A DNA stretch of 64,000 nucleotides from the NCBI RefSeq assembly GCF_001262635.1, contig NZ_JXYH01000006.1, positions 43,291-107,290 of the forward strand. Reading direction: 5' to 3'. Position numbers and translations under genes: made by a program. Below are positions 52,786 through 61,757 of this stretch, piece by piece. Positions within the stretch are counted from its first letter, which is position 1. Every line of letters begins with the position of its first letter. The notes below the pieces were generated by a model. That model searched no databases, had not been told where the DNA came from, and saw only the letters and a list, made by a program, of their open reading frames with translations. This DNA is from Aestuariivita boseongensis (GTDB lineage Bacteria; Pseudomonadota; Alphaproteobacteria; Rhodobacterales; Rhodobacteraceae).

Positions 52786-54570
52786 TCACTCTCCCAGCGC
52801 GATGCCTTCCCGCCGCGGATCCGCCGCGCCGCGCAGGACCTGGCCAATCTCGATCGCATGCAGGCCCGAGGTCAGCGGGCGCAAGCTCACCTCATATCCC
52901 AGCGCCTCCAGCCCAGATTGCAGCGCTGCGGCCCCGGTCCCCTCTTCCAGATCATAGGTGCCGAACCGGTTCACCGCATGGGGAAGCGAAACAGCCTCCT
53001 GCATGTTCAGGCCCCAATCGGCCCAGGCGATGATCGTTTTGGCAACAAATCCGATGATCCGGCTGCCCCCGGGCGATCCGATGGCCAGGATCGGCGCGCC
53101 ATCCTTCATCACGATCGTCGGCGACATGGAGGAGCGCGGGCGTTTGCCCGGCTCCAGCCGGTTGGCGATGGGCAGGCCGTTGATGTGGGTGCGGAAGGAG
53201 AAGTCCGTGAGCTCGTTATTCAGAAGAAACCCCCGGACCATCAGGCGAGAGCCGAACGCGTTTTCGATCGTTGTCGTCATCGAAAGAACGTTGCCATAGC
53301 TGTCAACGATGGAAATATGCGAGGTCGACGGCAGTTCGATCGACACATCATCGGCCCAAAGCTGCGCGTGATCCCAGGGCGGCTCCCCCGGCGTGGCCTC
53401 GGGTAGCGCGTCTGCGCGCTCCAGCATCATGCTGCGCTCGTCCAGATAGGCGGGTTCAATCAGCCCCTCTGTCGGTATGGGCACAAAATCACTGTCGGCC
53501 ATGTAGCGCCCCCTATCCGCGAAAGCCAGGCGGGAGGCATCGCCGATCAGCCGCCAAGCTTCCGGGCTGTCGGGACCCAGCGCAGCCAGATCGAAGCTGT
53601 TCAGAATGCCCAGGATCTGCCCCACCGTCAGCGCGCCCGAAGACGGCGGCCCCATCCCGCAGACCTGCATCGCCCGAAACGGCGCGCAGATCGCTTCGCG
53701 CTCCTTCACCTGATAAAGGGCCAGATCAACGGCGGACAGAAGGCCGGGATTGCCTTCGGCGCCCTGTACGGTTCGGACGATGTCAGCGGCGATTGGGCCG
53801 GTATAGAAGGCTTGCGCGCCCTGCTCTGCCATGTGGCGCAAGGTTGCGGCATATTCCGGATTGCGCAGGATCGCACCCTCTTCCAGAGGCGCGCCACCGG
53901 GCAGGAAATAGGCCGCCGTGCTCTCCCACCGCCCCAGCCTTTCGGCATCGCGCGCGACAAGCGCCGCAAGGCGGGGGGAGACGGCAAAGCCATCCTCGGC
54001 CAGGGCGATGCCTGCCTCGAACAGATCCGGCCAAGGGGTACGACCCCAGCGGCGATGCGCCGCCTCCAGAAGTGCGGGCGTGCCGGGAGTACCGACCGAC
54101 CGGCCCCCGACAACCGCATCGAAGAAGCCCAGCGGTTCCCCTGTGTCATCCTGAAAGAGCGTCGGCGTGGCGGCCAGAGGCGCGGTTTCGCGTCCGTCGA
54201 GCGTGGTCAGTTCACCGCTCTGCGCATCGTACCAGACAAGAAAAGCCCCTCCGCCCAAACCGGAGGATTGCGGCTCCACCAGCCCCAGCACCAGTTGCGC
54301 CGCGACCATGGCATCGGCGGCAGAGCCACCTTCGCGCAAGATTTTTGCACCAGCCGAGACCGCCAGCGGGTTCGCGGCCGAGATCATCCAGGATTGCGCT
54401 GTGACAGGCTGACCTGCATTGCGCGCCGCGTAGGCGGCTTCGACCTCTTCGCTGATGCGCAGAAGGCCGCTGATCGTGGCGGCTTCGGGGGCCACGCTGT
54501 CGGTGACCTGCTGCGCCAGCGACGCGGTCGCCAGAAAGAGGCTTGCTAGGAAAAGGGGGATCGGTCGCAT
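52786..54570 (-). CDS. ggt: Gamma-glutamyltransferase
   Basis: A 594-residue periplasmic Ntn hydrolase that cleaves glutathione and transfers or hydrolyses the gamma-glutamyl group. Sec signal MRPIPLFLASLFLATASLA, large subunit with GLVEPQSSGLGGGAFLVWYD, and the self-cleavage site LPSTSHISIVDSYGN, where the Thr becomes the N-terminal nucleophile. Small-subunit segments MSPTIVMKDGAPILAIGSPG are typical. The start at 54570 gives a clean signal peptide; an upstream ATG would add a long basic stretch. Confidence 0.94.
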   Translation of the reverse strand: MRPIPLFLASLFLATASLAQQVTDSVAPEAATISGLLRISEEVEAAYAARNAGQPVTAQSWMISAANPLAVSAGAKILREGGSAADAMVAAQLVLGLVEPQSSGLGGGAFLVWYDAQSGELTTLDGRETAPLAATPTLFQDDTGEPLGFFDAVVGGRSVGTPGTPALLEAAHRRWGRTPWPDLFEAGIALAEDGFAVSPRLAALVARDAERLGRWESTAAYFLPGGAPLEEGAILRNPEYAATLRHMAEQGAQAFYTGPIAADIVRTVQGAEGNPGLLSAVDLALYQVKEREAICAPFRAMQVCGMGPPSSGALTVGQILGILNSFDLAALGPDSPEAWRLIGDASRLAFADRGRYMADSDFVPIPTEGLIEPAYLDERSMMLERADALPEATPGEPPWDHAQLWADDVSIELPSTSHISIVDSYGNVLSMTTTIENAFGSRLMVRGFLLNNELTDFSFRTHINGLPIANRLEPGKRPRSSMSPTIVMKDGAPILAIGSPGGSRIIGFVAKTIIAWADWGLNMQEAVSLPHAVNRFGTYDLEEGTGAAALQSGLEALGYEVSLRPLTSGLHAIEIGQVLRGAADPRREGIALGE

Positions 54571-54625
54571 GGGCTGGCTCCTATCGGTATGACGCCGGAG
54601 CTTAGACCCGGATCCGAGCGCTGGA

Positions 54626-54673
54626 AAGGCGCTTGCAAGCGCCTTGATCAAGCCCGTTCGAACGGGCTTGATC
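54626..54673. repeat. Tandem perfect palindromes between ggt and hydroxyacid dehydrogenase genes
   Basis: A 20-base palindrome (half AAGGCGCTTG, 54626-54645) abuts a 28-base palindrome (half GATCAAGCCCGTTC, 54646-54673). Compared with 33634-33680, the first stem has the same arms in swapped order and the second is also TTCGAA-centred. It lies just after the dehydrogenase stop, where a terminator would be expected. Confidence 0.65.
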
Positions 54674-54678
54674 CGCGC

Positions 54679-55665
54679 TTACAGCATTGACGGGACGACC
54701 TGATCGGGCGGGCGGTGGCTATCTTCGAAGGTCTTGATGTTGATGATCACCTTCTCGCCCATCTCGATCCGCCCTTCGATCGTGGCCGATCCCATATGCG
54801 GCAAGAGCACCACATTGGGCAACTCGCGCAGGCGCGGGTTGATGTCTGTGCCGTGCTCATACACGTCAAGACCCGCGCCAGCGATCTCGCCCGCGCGCAG
54901 CATCCGTGTCAGCGCGTTTTCGTCAATCACCTCTCCGCGCGAGGTGTTCACGATCACCGCTTCGGGCTTCAGCAGCTTCAGCCGCCGCGCGTTCATCAGA
55001 TGGAAGGTCGACGGCGTCGAGGGACAATTCACGCTGATCACATCCATCCGCGCCACCATCTGGTCCAGACTGTCCCAATATGTGGCGTGCAGATCTTCCT
55101 CGATCTCCGGGCGCAGGCGGCGGCGGTTGTGATAGTGGATCTGCATGCCGAACGCCGCCGCGCGGCGCGCCACCGCCTGACCGATCCGACCCATGCCCAG
55201 AATTCCCAGGCGCCGCCCCGCGATCCGCCCACCCAGAAGCGCAGTGGGTGCCCAGCCCTGCCAATCGCCTTTTTGCATGACTGCAAGCCCCTCGGGCATC
55301 CGGCGGGTCACAGCGAGGATCAGACCCATGGTCATATCCGCCGTGTCATCGGTCAGCACGCCTGGCGTGTTCGACACCAGAATGCCGCGCTGGCGGGCGG
55401 TGGCCACGTCGATGTGATCCACTCCGGCCCCGTAATTGGCAATCAGCTTCAGCTTTTCACTGGCCCGCCCGATCAGCCCCGCGTCGATCGTGTCGGTCAC
55501 CGTGGGCACCAGCACATCCGCCGTCTGCACCGCGGCGATCAGCTCTTCTCGGGTCATGGGTGTGTCGTCGTCGCGCAAGGTGACGTCGAACAGCTCCTTC
55601 AGTCGGGCTTCCACCGCGTCTGGCAACCGTCGCGTTACAACAACACTCAGCCGTTCTCTGGGCAC
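54679..55665 (-). CDS. D-isomer-specific 2-hydroxyacid dehydrogenase (glyoxylate/hydroxypyruvate reductase-like)
   Basis: A 328-residue NAD(P)-dependent dehydrogenase. The Rossmann motif is GILGMGRIGQAVARRAAAFG. The substrate and catalytic residues are in IANYGAGVDHIDV, NTSRGEVIDENAL (Arg), GLDVYEHG (Glu region) and VVLLPHMGSAT (His). The likely start is GTG at 55665 with GGGGGAG just upstream; ATG codons further up add residues unlike the family. Reduction of glyoxylate or hydroxypyruvate is the common activity. Confidence 0.9.
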   Translation of the reverse strand: MPRERLSVVVTRRLPDAVEARLKELFDVTLRDDDTPMTREELIAAVQTADVLVPTVTDTIDAGLIGRASEKLKLIANYGAGVDHIDVATARQRGILVSNTPGVLTDDTADMTMGLILAVTRRMPEGLAVMQKGDWQGWAPTALLGGRIAGRRLGILGMGRIGQAVARRAAAFGMQIHYHNRRRLRPEIEEDLHATYWDSLDQMVARMDVISVNCPSTPSTFHLMNARRLKLLKPEAVIVNTSRGEVIDENALTRMLRAGEIAGAGLDVYEHGTDINPRLRELPNVVLLPHMGSATIEGRIEMGEKVIINIKTFEDSHRPPDQVVPSML

Positions 55666-55782
55666 TTTGCTCCCCCTCGTGCTTTCCAAAATGTATCCTT
55701 GCATGGCATGGTGACGCAGACCGTGACGGGGCACAAGAACCCCGCAGGTAAAAAGAGCAGTTCAGACGAACCGAGGCAGATC

Positions 55783-56298
55783 GTGGCAAGGCGCAACACT
55801 GGTATTTGGCGGATTGCTGGCGCGGTCATCGCGCTTTTCTTTGCAGGACAAACTTTGGCCGAAGAGGTGACGCGCGGCCCGGTCACAAACCTGCCTATTC
55901 CGCGGTATGTGTCGATGAAGGCGGCCGAGGGCAATGTGCGGCGCGGACCGTCGCTCAGCCACCGGATCGACTGGGTCTTTACCCGGCGCGACATGCCCCT
56001 GCGCGTGACGGCGGAACATGGTCATTGGCGGCGCGTGCAGGATCGCGACGGGCAAGGCGGATGGGTGCATTACGCCCTGCTGTCGGGCGCGCGTACGGTT
56101 CTGGTGGAACGCGATATGCTGACGCTGCATGCGCGGCCTGACAATGCATCTCCCGTTGTGGCCGCATTGGAGGCCGGGGTGATCGCGCGGCTGGGACAGT
56201 GCGAACCGGGCTGGTGCCGCCTGACGGCGGGCGGTTTTCGTGGCTGGGCAGAAACCGACGCGCTGTGGGGCGTGATACCCGGCGAAATCCGCGACTAG
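55783..56298 (+). CDS. Bacterial SH3 domain protein, exported
   Basis: A 171-residue protein with a Sec signal (MARRNTGIWRIAGAVIALFF, cleavage around TLAEE). Two SH3-like repeats follow: KAAEGNVRRGPSLSHRIDWVF with GHWRRVQDRDGQGGWVH, then HARPDNASPVVAALE with GWCRLTAGGFRGWAE. Such domains bind the cell wall or protein partners. The start is the GTG at 55783 with GAGG six bases upstream; an in-frame ATG at 55708 would give a 196-residue form with an unusually long N-region. Its stop shares bases with the convergent gene. Confidence 0.83.
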   Translation: MARRNTGIWRIAGAVIALFFAGQTLAEEVTRGPVTNLPIPRYVSMKAAEGNVRRGPSLSHRIDWVFTRRDMPLRVTAEHGHWRRVQDRDGQGGWVHYALLSGARTVLVERDMLTLHARPDNASPVVAALEAGVIARLGQCEPGWCRLTAGGFRGWAETDALWGVIPGEIRD

Positions 56299-57203
56299 GC
56301 TGCTTTTCGCGTCGCTTCGATGAATTGGTTGACCAATGCGGCCAGTTCGGGGCCGACATCTTCCTGCAGGAAATGCCCCGCATCGGGCAGGATCGTATGC
56401 GGCTGACCTGCAGCACCCGGGATGAGCTTCTGAAACACCTTGTCCACACCCGCCATGACCTTGTCATCGGCACCAAACGCCGTGAGCCAGGGTTTGTCGA
56501 ATGTCCGCAGCACCTCCCACGCCTCCCGATTGGGTTGGGAGGCCGGATCGTCAGGCCGCGACGGCACCAAGGTTGGAAACTGCCGCGCCCCCGCCTTGTA
56601 ACTTTCGTCAGGAAACGGCGCGTCGTAAGCGGCGATCTCCGCCTCATCGATCTTCTTTGTGGTGCCGCCATAGACGATCTTGCCCGCAGGAAAGACCGGC
56701 ACCTCCTGCGAAAAGGCGCGCCAGCTTTCGAACGCCTCGCCCATCGGCTGATCGCCCGTAGGCAGCGCCGTGTTGGCCGTGACCACGCGGTCAAAGCGCT
56801 CGGGCATGGCCGCCACCAGCCGCAACCCGATCAGCCCGCCCCAGTCCTGACAGACCAGTGTGATGTGGCGCAGGTCCAGTGCCGTCAGCCAATCTGTCAT
56901 CCAGTCGACATGGCGCTGATAGGTGTAATCCGACCGCTGCGCAGGCTTGTCCGATTTGCCAAACCCGATCAGATCAGGCGCAATCACCCGATGCCCGGCC
57001 TGGGCAAAAATCGGGATCATGTGCCGGTATAGGTAGGACCAACTTGGCTCCCCATGCATGCACAAGACAGGGTTCGCGTCCTTCGGCCCTTCATCCAGGT
57101 AATGCAGCCGCAGCGTGCCGTCCGCGATCTGGAGGTAATTCGGTTCAAACGGATAGTCTTTGAGCCCGTCAAACGCGGCCTCCGGCGTTCTGAGGATGTC
57201 CAT
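56295..57203 (-). CDS. Haloalkane dehalogenase-like alpha/beta hydrolase
   Basis: A 302-residue alpha/beta hydrolase. The nucleophile is Asp in LVCQDWGGLIGLR rather than Ser, and the oxyanion/halide motif is HGEPSWSYLYRHM, with Trp residues in the positions that hold halide. The catalytic His lies in DAGHFLQED and a likely acid in FGADDKV. This set is the subfamily I haloalkane dehalogenase pattern. Activity on halogenated compounds is likely from motifs but substrate is unknown. The start MDILRTPEAAFDGLKDYPFE is the family start. Confidence 0.87.
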   Translation of the reverse strand: MDILRTPEAAFDGLKDYPFEPNYLQIADGTLRLHYLDEGPKDANPVLCMHGEPSWSYLYRHMIPIFAQAGHRVIAPDLIGFGKSDKPAQRSDYTYQRHVDWMTDWLTALDLRHITLVCQDWGGLIGLRLVAAMPERFDRVVTANTALPTGDQPMGEAFESWRAFSQEVPVFPAGKIVYGGTTKKIDEAEIAAYDAPFPDESYKAGARQFPTLVPSRPDDPASQPNREAWEVLRTFDKPWLTAFGADDKVMAGVDKVFQKLIPGAAGQPHTILPDAGHFLQEDVGPELAALVNQFIEATRKAA

Positions 57204-57295
57204 GTCACTTCCTTTCCCGTCTGCGAACATGCTACGCGGAAACCGGTCACGGGAAAGCAGGAACGTGACGGCACGAACACGCAAGGGATCTGACA

Positions 57296-58291
57296 ATGAA
57301 AGCCATAACCTACGATAGTTTCGGCGCAGCTACAGATGTGCTGACGCTGGCCGATATCGAAAGCCCCGATCCCGGCCCCGGAGAGGTGCGCGTGGCGCTG
57401 GCCTTTTCCGGCGTGAACCCTTCGGACGTGAAAGCCCGTGCAGGCGCGCGCCCCGGCGTGACCAAACCGCCCTTCCCGGTGATCATTCCGCATTCCGACG
57501 GCTCGGGCGTGATCGATGCCGTTGGCGACGGCGTGTCAAAAGACCGGATCGGCGAAAGGGTCTGGATCTGGAACGGGCAGTGGCAACGCGCCTTCGGCAC
57601 CTGTGCGGAAGAGATCACCCTGCCCTCGGACCAGGCGGTAAAGCTGCCCGATGGCGCCGATCTGAAAACCGGCGCGGTGCTGGGCATTCCCGGTCTGACC
57701 GCCTGCTATACGATTTTCAATGGGGCGCCGATCAGCGGCAAAACCGTTTTGTTTCAAGGCGCGGCGGGAACGGTTGGTTTCCTCGCGGTGCAACTAGCGC
57801 TTTGGGGTGGTGCAAAGGTAATCGCCACAGCGCGCGGAGAGGGGGCCCGGCGTGTCAGGGATCTGGGCGTGGAACATGTATTCGATTTCACCAGCCCCGA
57901 TCTGGTGGCGGAGGTTCTGGACGCAAATGGCGGGCATATGGTTGACCGGATCATCGAACCGGAATTCGGACTGAACATCGCAGTGAACACCGAGATGATT
58001 GCACCGAACGGAACGATATGCGCCTATGGCTCGGCCCTTGAACCGGCGCCGGTGATGCCGTTCATGCCGCTGATGTTCAAAGCGGTCACACTGGATCTGG
58101 CGTTGGTCTATATCCTGACCACAGAGCAGCGCGCGAACATGGTTCGGACGCTGAATGAGGCCGTGCAAACTGGTGCCCTGCACTGCCCCATAGAAGCGGT
58201 GTTTTCGTTGGAGCAGACAGCCCAGGCGCATCAGGCCGTCGAGGCGGGTAAACGTGCGGGCGCGGTTCTGGTTGAAACCGGGACGTTTTGA
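57296..58291 (+). CDS. NADPH:quinone oxidoreductase-like zinc-independent MDR protein
   Basis: A 331-residue medium-chain dehydrogenase/reductase lacking the zinc ligands of alcohol dehydrogenases. The N-terminal GroES-like part has MKAITYDSFGAATDVLTL and FSGVNPSDVKARAG. The NADPH motif is VLFQGAAGTVGFLAVQLA. One-electron quinone or enone reduction is typical of the family. It begins 92 bases from the divergent dehalogenase-like gene. Confidence 0.9.
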   Translation: MKAITYDSFGAATDVLTLADIESPDPGPGEVRVALAFSGVNPSDVKARAGARPGVTKPPFPVIIPHSDGSGVIDAVGDGVSKDRIGERVWIWNGQWQRAFGTCAEEITLPSDQAVKLPDGADLKTGAVLGIPGLTACYTIFNGAPISGKTVLFQGAAGTVGFLAVQLALWGGAKVIATARGEGARRVRDLGVEHVFDFTSPDLVAEVLDANGGHMVDRIIEPEFGLNIAVNTEMIAPNGTICAYGSALEPAPVMPFMPLMFKAVTLDLALVYILTTEQRANMVRTLNEAVQTGALHCPIEAVFSLEQTAQAHQAVEAGKRAGAVLVETGTF

Positions 58292-58427
58292 ACGTGAACC
58301 CGTCTTGGCGAGGGGCCTTTCCCGCCTCTCTTGGGGTCATTCCGAAGGTCCAGATTGCTTTGCGCAATTTTTCCGAAGAATCGGGCTTGAACAGCTGGAC
58401 CGGGCGGCGTAATTAGCCGCTCACCGT

Positions 58428-58502
58428 TGGGGTGTAGCCAAGTGGTAAGGCAGCGGTTTTTGGTACCGTGTATCGTAGGTTCGAATCCTACCACCCCAGC
58501 CA
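58428..58502 (+). tRNA. tRNA-Gln (anticodon TTG), CCA encoded
   Basis: The acceptor arm TGGGGTG pairs with CACCCCA, followed by G73 and an encoded CCA (58500-58502). The anticodon stem closes a loop TTTTGGT, giving anticodon TTG for glutamine. The T arm is GTAGG-TTCGAAT-CCTAC. All arms fit a standard cloverleaf. It stands where base composition changes, and tRNA genes are frequent integration sites. Confidence 0.95.
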
Positions 58503-58969
58503 CAAAATCAGATTAAAACATTGATTTGATTGTGAAAACCTGCGTGTATTGCAGGTTGTCCCCACCATTTTTCCCACCAATAGCCAAAAAACACTGTCCA
58601 TCCAAAACTGACTGATTGGGTCGTCTAGCATCCGCCTAGTTGGGCCTATCGGCTCAAACGCAATTTCACGCTAGTCCAATGCCGGCCTTACGTCCTGCCA
58701 AAAACCACGTCTCTACCTCGCCCAACCCCTTCACCTCGACGGTCCCGCGAGGCTCGAACTCGCAATCACCGACAAGTCCTTCCTTGGCCGCCGTGGTGAC
58801 ACCTGAAAACAGTGCAGAAATTGCCAACGACCGCTTTTGGCGCGACCAGACGTTCGTTGAAATTGGCGATACGTCCGATTTGCGGACTTCGCTGCCATAG
58901 GAACTGCTCTACGATCAGAATTGGCAGTGATCTACATTTCACTTTAGAAGTAATAGCTAACGCAGCGTT
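58503..58969. other. Intergenic region after tRNA-Gln, possible island junction
   Basis: About 470 bases without a convincing gene. A hairpin, AACCTGC pairing with GCAGGTT, lies at 58537-58557, and a stretch with repeated CCCACC follows near 58560-58580. An 86-codon frame at 58640 has no ribosome site or family. No integrase or second copy of the tRNA end is in view. Confidence 0.4.
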
Positions 58970-60232
58970 GTGGGTTTGAGGAAGCGGTACTTGACCGTTC
59001 TTAATGCGATACGTGATGGCTTTACCGGCTATATGGAGATTGGCCGCGATGGTTCATCGTCGCGACGTGATCGGGCGCGCTATGTTCGTAACATCTTTTC
59101 CCTGACAGCAGGATTGCTTCCAATCATCTACGCTCTTGGATTTGTCATTTATGACTTTCAAGGTTTGTGGCCCGCCAGCTTGGCGATGCTGCTGCTCTGC
59201 TATCAGCTCGCTAATCCGTATGTTGTCCAAAGAAGCTTTACATTGGGCAACCTCTTGGGTCCTGCGAATGCCTGCGCTGCATTCTTGCTTCTAACGTGGT
59301 TACTTGGTCGTGACTCGGGACTCTATGTGGTCATCGTGATAGCACCGCTGATCGTTCTTCTAGTGGCGGGAAGTGAGCATAAACCACTGATTATAGGCGT
59401 TTTTGCCATGTCTTCCGCTTCGCTTGTGATCGGGGTGAACGCATTTGAGGAACCAGCAAAGTTCATAAAGATTGACAATGCTCTTCTCGCGTTGCTGCGG
59501 ACCTCGATGATCCTAGTTTCGATGGCATTCATAACTGGAACAGGGTTTGTGCTTTTGAGAAAAGCAGATACAGCCGAGGACGCCTTGGAAGTAGAGCACG
59601 CTCGGTCGGAGGCTCTCCTATATAACCTCCTCCCCGAAGACATCGCGGCACGACTGAAGGTAGAACCCGATCAAACCATCGCTGACAGCCTTCCTCAGGT
59701 GGCGATCCTCTTCGCGGACATCGTGGATTTCACTCCCCGTGCCGCAACGTTACCTCCAGAAGAGGTGGTGGGGTTCCTTAACAAAATCTTCCGTGCCTTC
59801 GATGAACTGGCCGAAAAGCATGGATTGGAAAAGATCAAGACCATTGGAGACGCCTACATGGTGGCGGCAGGAATGCCGAACCCTTGCGGCGACCCAGTCC
59901 ACCGGGTGGCTAAGATGGCTTTGGACATGCAACGTACTGTGGAAGCCATGGCCCCTGAGTTCCCCGAGGGGCTCCAGGTGCGCATTGGCCTACACGCGGG
60001 GCCAGCGGTGGCGGGTGTCATAGGGAACCGCAAGCTGTTCTATGACGTCTGGGGTGAGACAGTGAATACCGCGAGCAGGATGGAGAGCCACGGGGAGCCG
60101 GGACGCATTCAGGTGACGACAGCTGCCAAGGAGGAGCTGGACGCGGATTACGAGTTTGAGCCAAGAGGCACGGTCGAGGTCAAGGGGATTGGGGCCGTGG
60201 AGACTTGGTGGCTGGCCGGTGCAAAGGTTTAA
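58970..60232 (+). CDS. Membrane adenylate/guanylate cyclase (class III)
   Basis: A 420-residue signalling protein. About six membrane segments fill residues 40-205, and a class III cyclase domain fills 235-420. The metal-binding Asp lies in AILFADIVDFTPRAA with its partner in KTIGDAYMVAAG; Lys in that motif and WGETVNTASRMES are the base-recognition and transition-state regions, all complete. The Lys favours ATP, so cAMP is the likely product. The start is GTG at 58970, with no strong ribosome site. Codon usage and composition look less GC-rich than upstream genes. Confidence 0.88.
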   Translation: MGLRKRYLTVLNAIRDGFTGYMEIGRDGSSSRRDRARYVRNIFSLTAGLLPIIYALGFVIYDFQGLWPASLAMLLLCYQLANPYVVQRSFTLGNLLGPANACAAFLLLTWLLGRDSGLYVVIVIAPLIVLLVAGSEHKPLIIGVFAMSSASLVIGVNAFEEPAKFIKIDNALLALLRTSMILVSMAFITGTGFVLLRKADTAEDALEVEHARSEALLYNLLPEDIAARLKVEPDQTIADSLPQVAILFADIVDFTPRAATLPPEEVVGFLNKIFRAFDELAEKHGLEKIKTIGDAYMVAAGMPNPCGDPVHRVAKMALDMQRTVEAMAPEFPEGLQVRIGLHAGPAVAGVIGNRKLFYDVWGETVNTASRMESHGEPGRIQVTTAAKEELDADYEFEPRGTVEVKGIGAVETWWLAGAKV

Positions 60233-60465
60233 ATCACACCAGTACTTTATGCCCGCATTGGGCTCGAAGCCGTCATTCGCTGCCTTGCAGCGGCATGAGG
60301 CGGCCTGAACGTCTGCTTCGCGGACAACACTGACAGCACGCGAGTTGTGTCTGACTCAGCTAGCAGTTCAAGCCAGTGACGAAATCGCTTGCAGACATGC
60401 TTTCTGCTTCACAATGCTGCGTTCGCAAGTTAGGGAACAGCAAAGTTTAGCAAAGCAGCAGGCAA
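60233..60465. other. Intergenic region before the phosphodiesterase-like gene
   Basis: About 230 bases with a small stem, CGCTGC pairing with GCAGCG at 60278-60292, and no T-run. I see no gene or firm promoter. Confidence 0.3.
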
Positions 60466-61122
60466 TTGGATCGCAACAACATACTCGCCCATCGTGGGCT
60501 CTGGACAGATACCGCTGAGCGCAACGGTCGTGCTGCCCTACGCGCGGCGCTGAACCAAGGCTTTGGTATCGAGACGGATTGTCGTGACTCCGCCGGAAAA
60601 CTCTATGTGTCTCATGATCCGGTGGATGTGTCCGCGCAGCCTTTATTGGCCAGCGAATTCTTGTCGCACTACAAGGAGCTCGGATCAGACGGTCGGATCG
60701 CCCTAAACATCAAAGCAGATGGACTGCAAAAAGATTTGGAAACCTTGCTGGACGGTACCGGAGTGCCTGTAGAAAACGTATACGCGTTCGACATGTCGGT
60801 GCCAGATACGCTGGGCTATCTGCGGCACAAGCTACCCTTTTACACCCGCATGAGCGAATATGAGCCGCTGCCTGCATTTCTTGATAGCGCCCAGGGGATA
60901 TGGATTGATGATTTTACCGGGGAATTTCCTCAGGTGGCTAAAGCTGTCGAATACCTCGCTTTAGGGTATCGCGTTGCGATCGTATCTTCCGAATTGCATG
61001 GGCGCTCGCCAGACGGGCTATGGAAGAATATCAAAACGACTGGTATCAATCAGAACCCCAAACTGGAGTTGTGCACCGACCATCCGCTGCAAGCCTTCGA
61101 ATTCTTAGGAACGGATAAATGA
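60466..61122 (+). CDS. Glycerophosphodiester phosphodiesterase-like protein
   Basis: A 218-residue protein with features of the GDPD/PI-PLC-like barrel: ILAHRGLWTDTAERN at the N-terminus (the HRG motif), FGIETDCRDSAGKLYVSHDP (metal-binding Glu and Asp, then the second catalytic His). It is shorter than typical GDPD (about 240-330) and lacks a signal peptide, so it acts in the cytoplasm. The start TTG at 60466 is the only early start that retains the HRG motif, but it has a poor ribosome site. It is first in a four-gene cassette. Its true substrate may be a nucleotide-linked or glycan phosphodiester rather than glycerophosphodiester. Confidence 0.72.
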   Translation: MDRNNILAHRGLWTDTAERNGRAALRAALNQGFGIETDCRDSAGKLYVSHDPVDVSAQPLLASEFLSHYKELGSDGRIALNIKADGLQKDLETLLDGTGVPVENVYAFDMSVPDTLGYLRHKLPFYTRMSEYEPLPAFLDSAQGIWIDDFTGEFPQVAKAVEYLALGYRVAIVSSELHGRSPDGLWKNIKTTGINQNPKLELCTDHPLQAFEFLGTDK

Positions 61123-61742
61123 TTAAGGCAATTCTATTTGATATGGACGGTGTGCTGATCGATGCAAAAGACTGGCACTACGACGCGCTGAATCGCGCAC
61201 TAGGCCACTTTGGGTATACTATTAGCCGCGAAAGCCATCTTTCGACCTTTGACGGGTTGCCGACGCGGCAAAAACTGAAAATGCTTACAAAGTCACGCGG
61301 ATTACCGGAAGGGCTTCACGAATTTCTAAATTCGCTGAAGCAGTCCTATACTATGGAGTTGAGCCACCAGCGCTGTAAGCCTGTGTTTCATCACCAATTT
61401 GCACTATCCCGCTTAAAGAACGACAATTACCTTACAGCCGTGTGTTCAAACTCTGTACGTCAATCGGTGGAGGCCATGTTGCAGCTCTCTGGATTGTCGT
61501 CGTTCATCGATACAATGCTGTCTAACGAGGACGTGTCCAAAGGCAAACCTGATCCGGAAATGTATACCAAAGCTATGGAAATCCTTGGGGTTTCACCGAA
61601 GGAATGCCTGATCCTCGAAGACAATGATCACGGGATCGAGGCCGCTTTGGCAAGCGGTGGACACCTTATGCAAATCGGGGTTCCAGCGGATGTAACCTAT
61701 CAGGCGATTAGGGCACGCATAGCCGAGATCGAGCAGCACTGA
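61119..61742 (+). CDS. HAD family phosphatase/phosphomutase-like hydrolase
   Basis: A 207-residue HAD enzyme. Motif I is ILFDMDGVLIDAK with both Asp residues, motif II lies at AVCSNSVR, motif III Lys at DVSKGKPDPEMY, and motif IV at CLILEDNDHGIEAA. The helical cap between residues 20 and 85 resembles the beta-phosphoglucomutase group. It overlaps the phosphodiesterase-like gene by four bases, and a sugar or polyol phosphate substrate is likely. Confidence 0.88.
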   Translation: MIKAILFDMDGVLIDAKDWHYDALNRALGHFGYTISRESHLSTFDGLPTRQKLKMLTKSRGLPEGLHEFLNSLKQSYTMELSHQRCKPVFHHQFALSRLKNDNYLTAVCSNSVRQSVEAMLQLSGLSSFIDTMLSNEDVSKGKPDPEMYTKAMEILGVSPKECLILEDNDHGIEAALASGGHLMQIGVPADVTYQAIRARIAEIEQH

Positions 61743-61757
61743 GGCAAGGTGGTAGCA

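Noticed and set aside
58640..58900. 86-codon frame after tRNA-Gln
   Set aside because: No ribosome site, Pro/Ser/Thr-rich composition and no recognisable family; not enough support for a gene.
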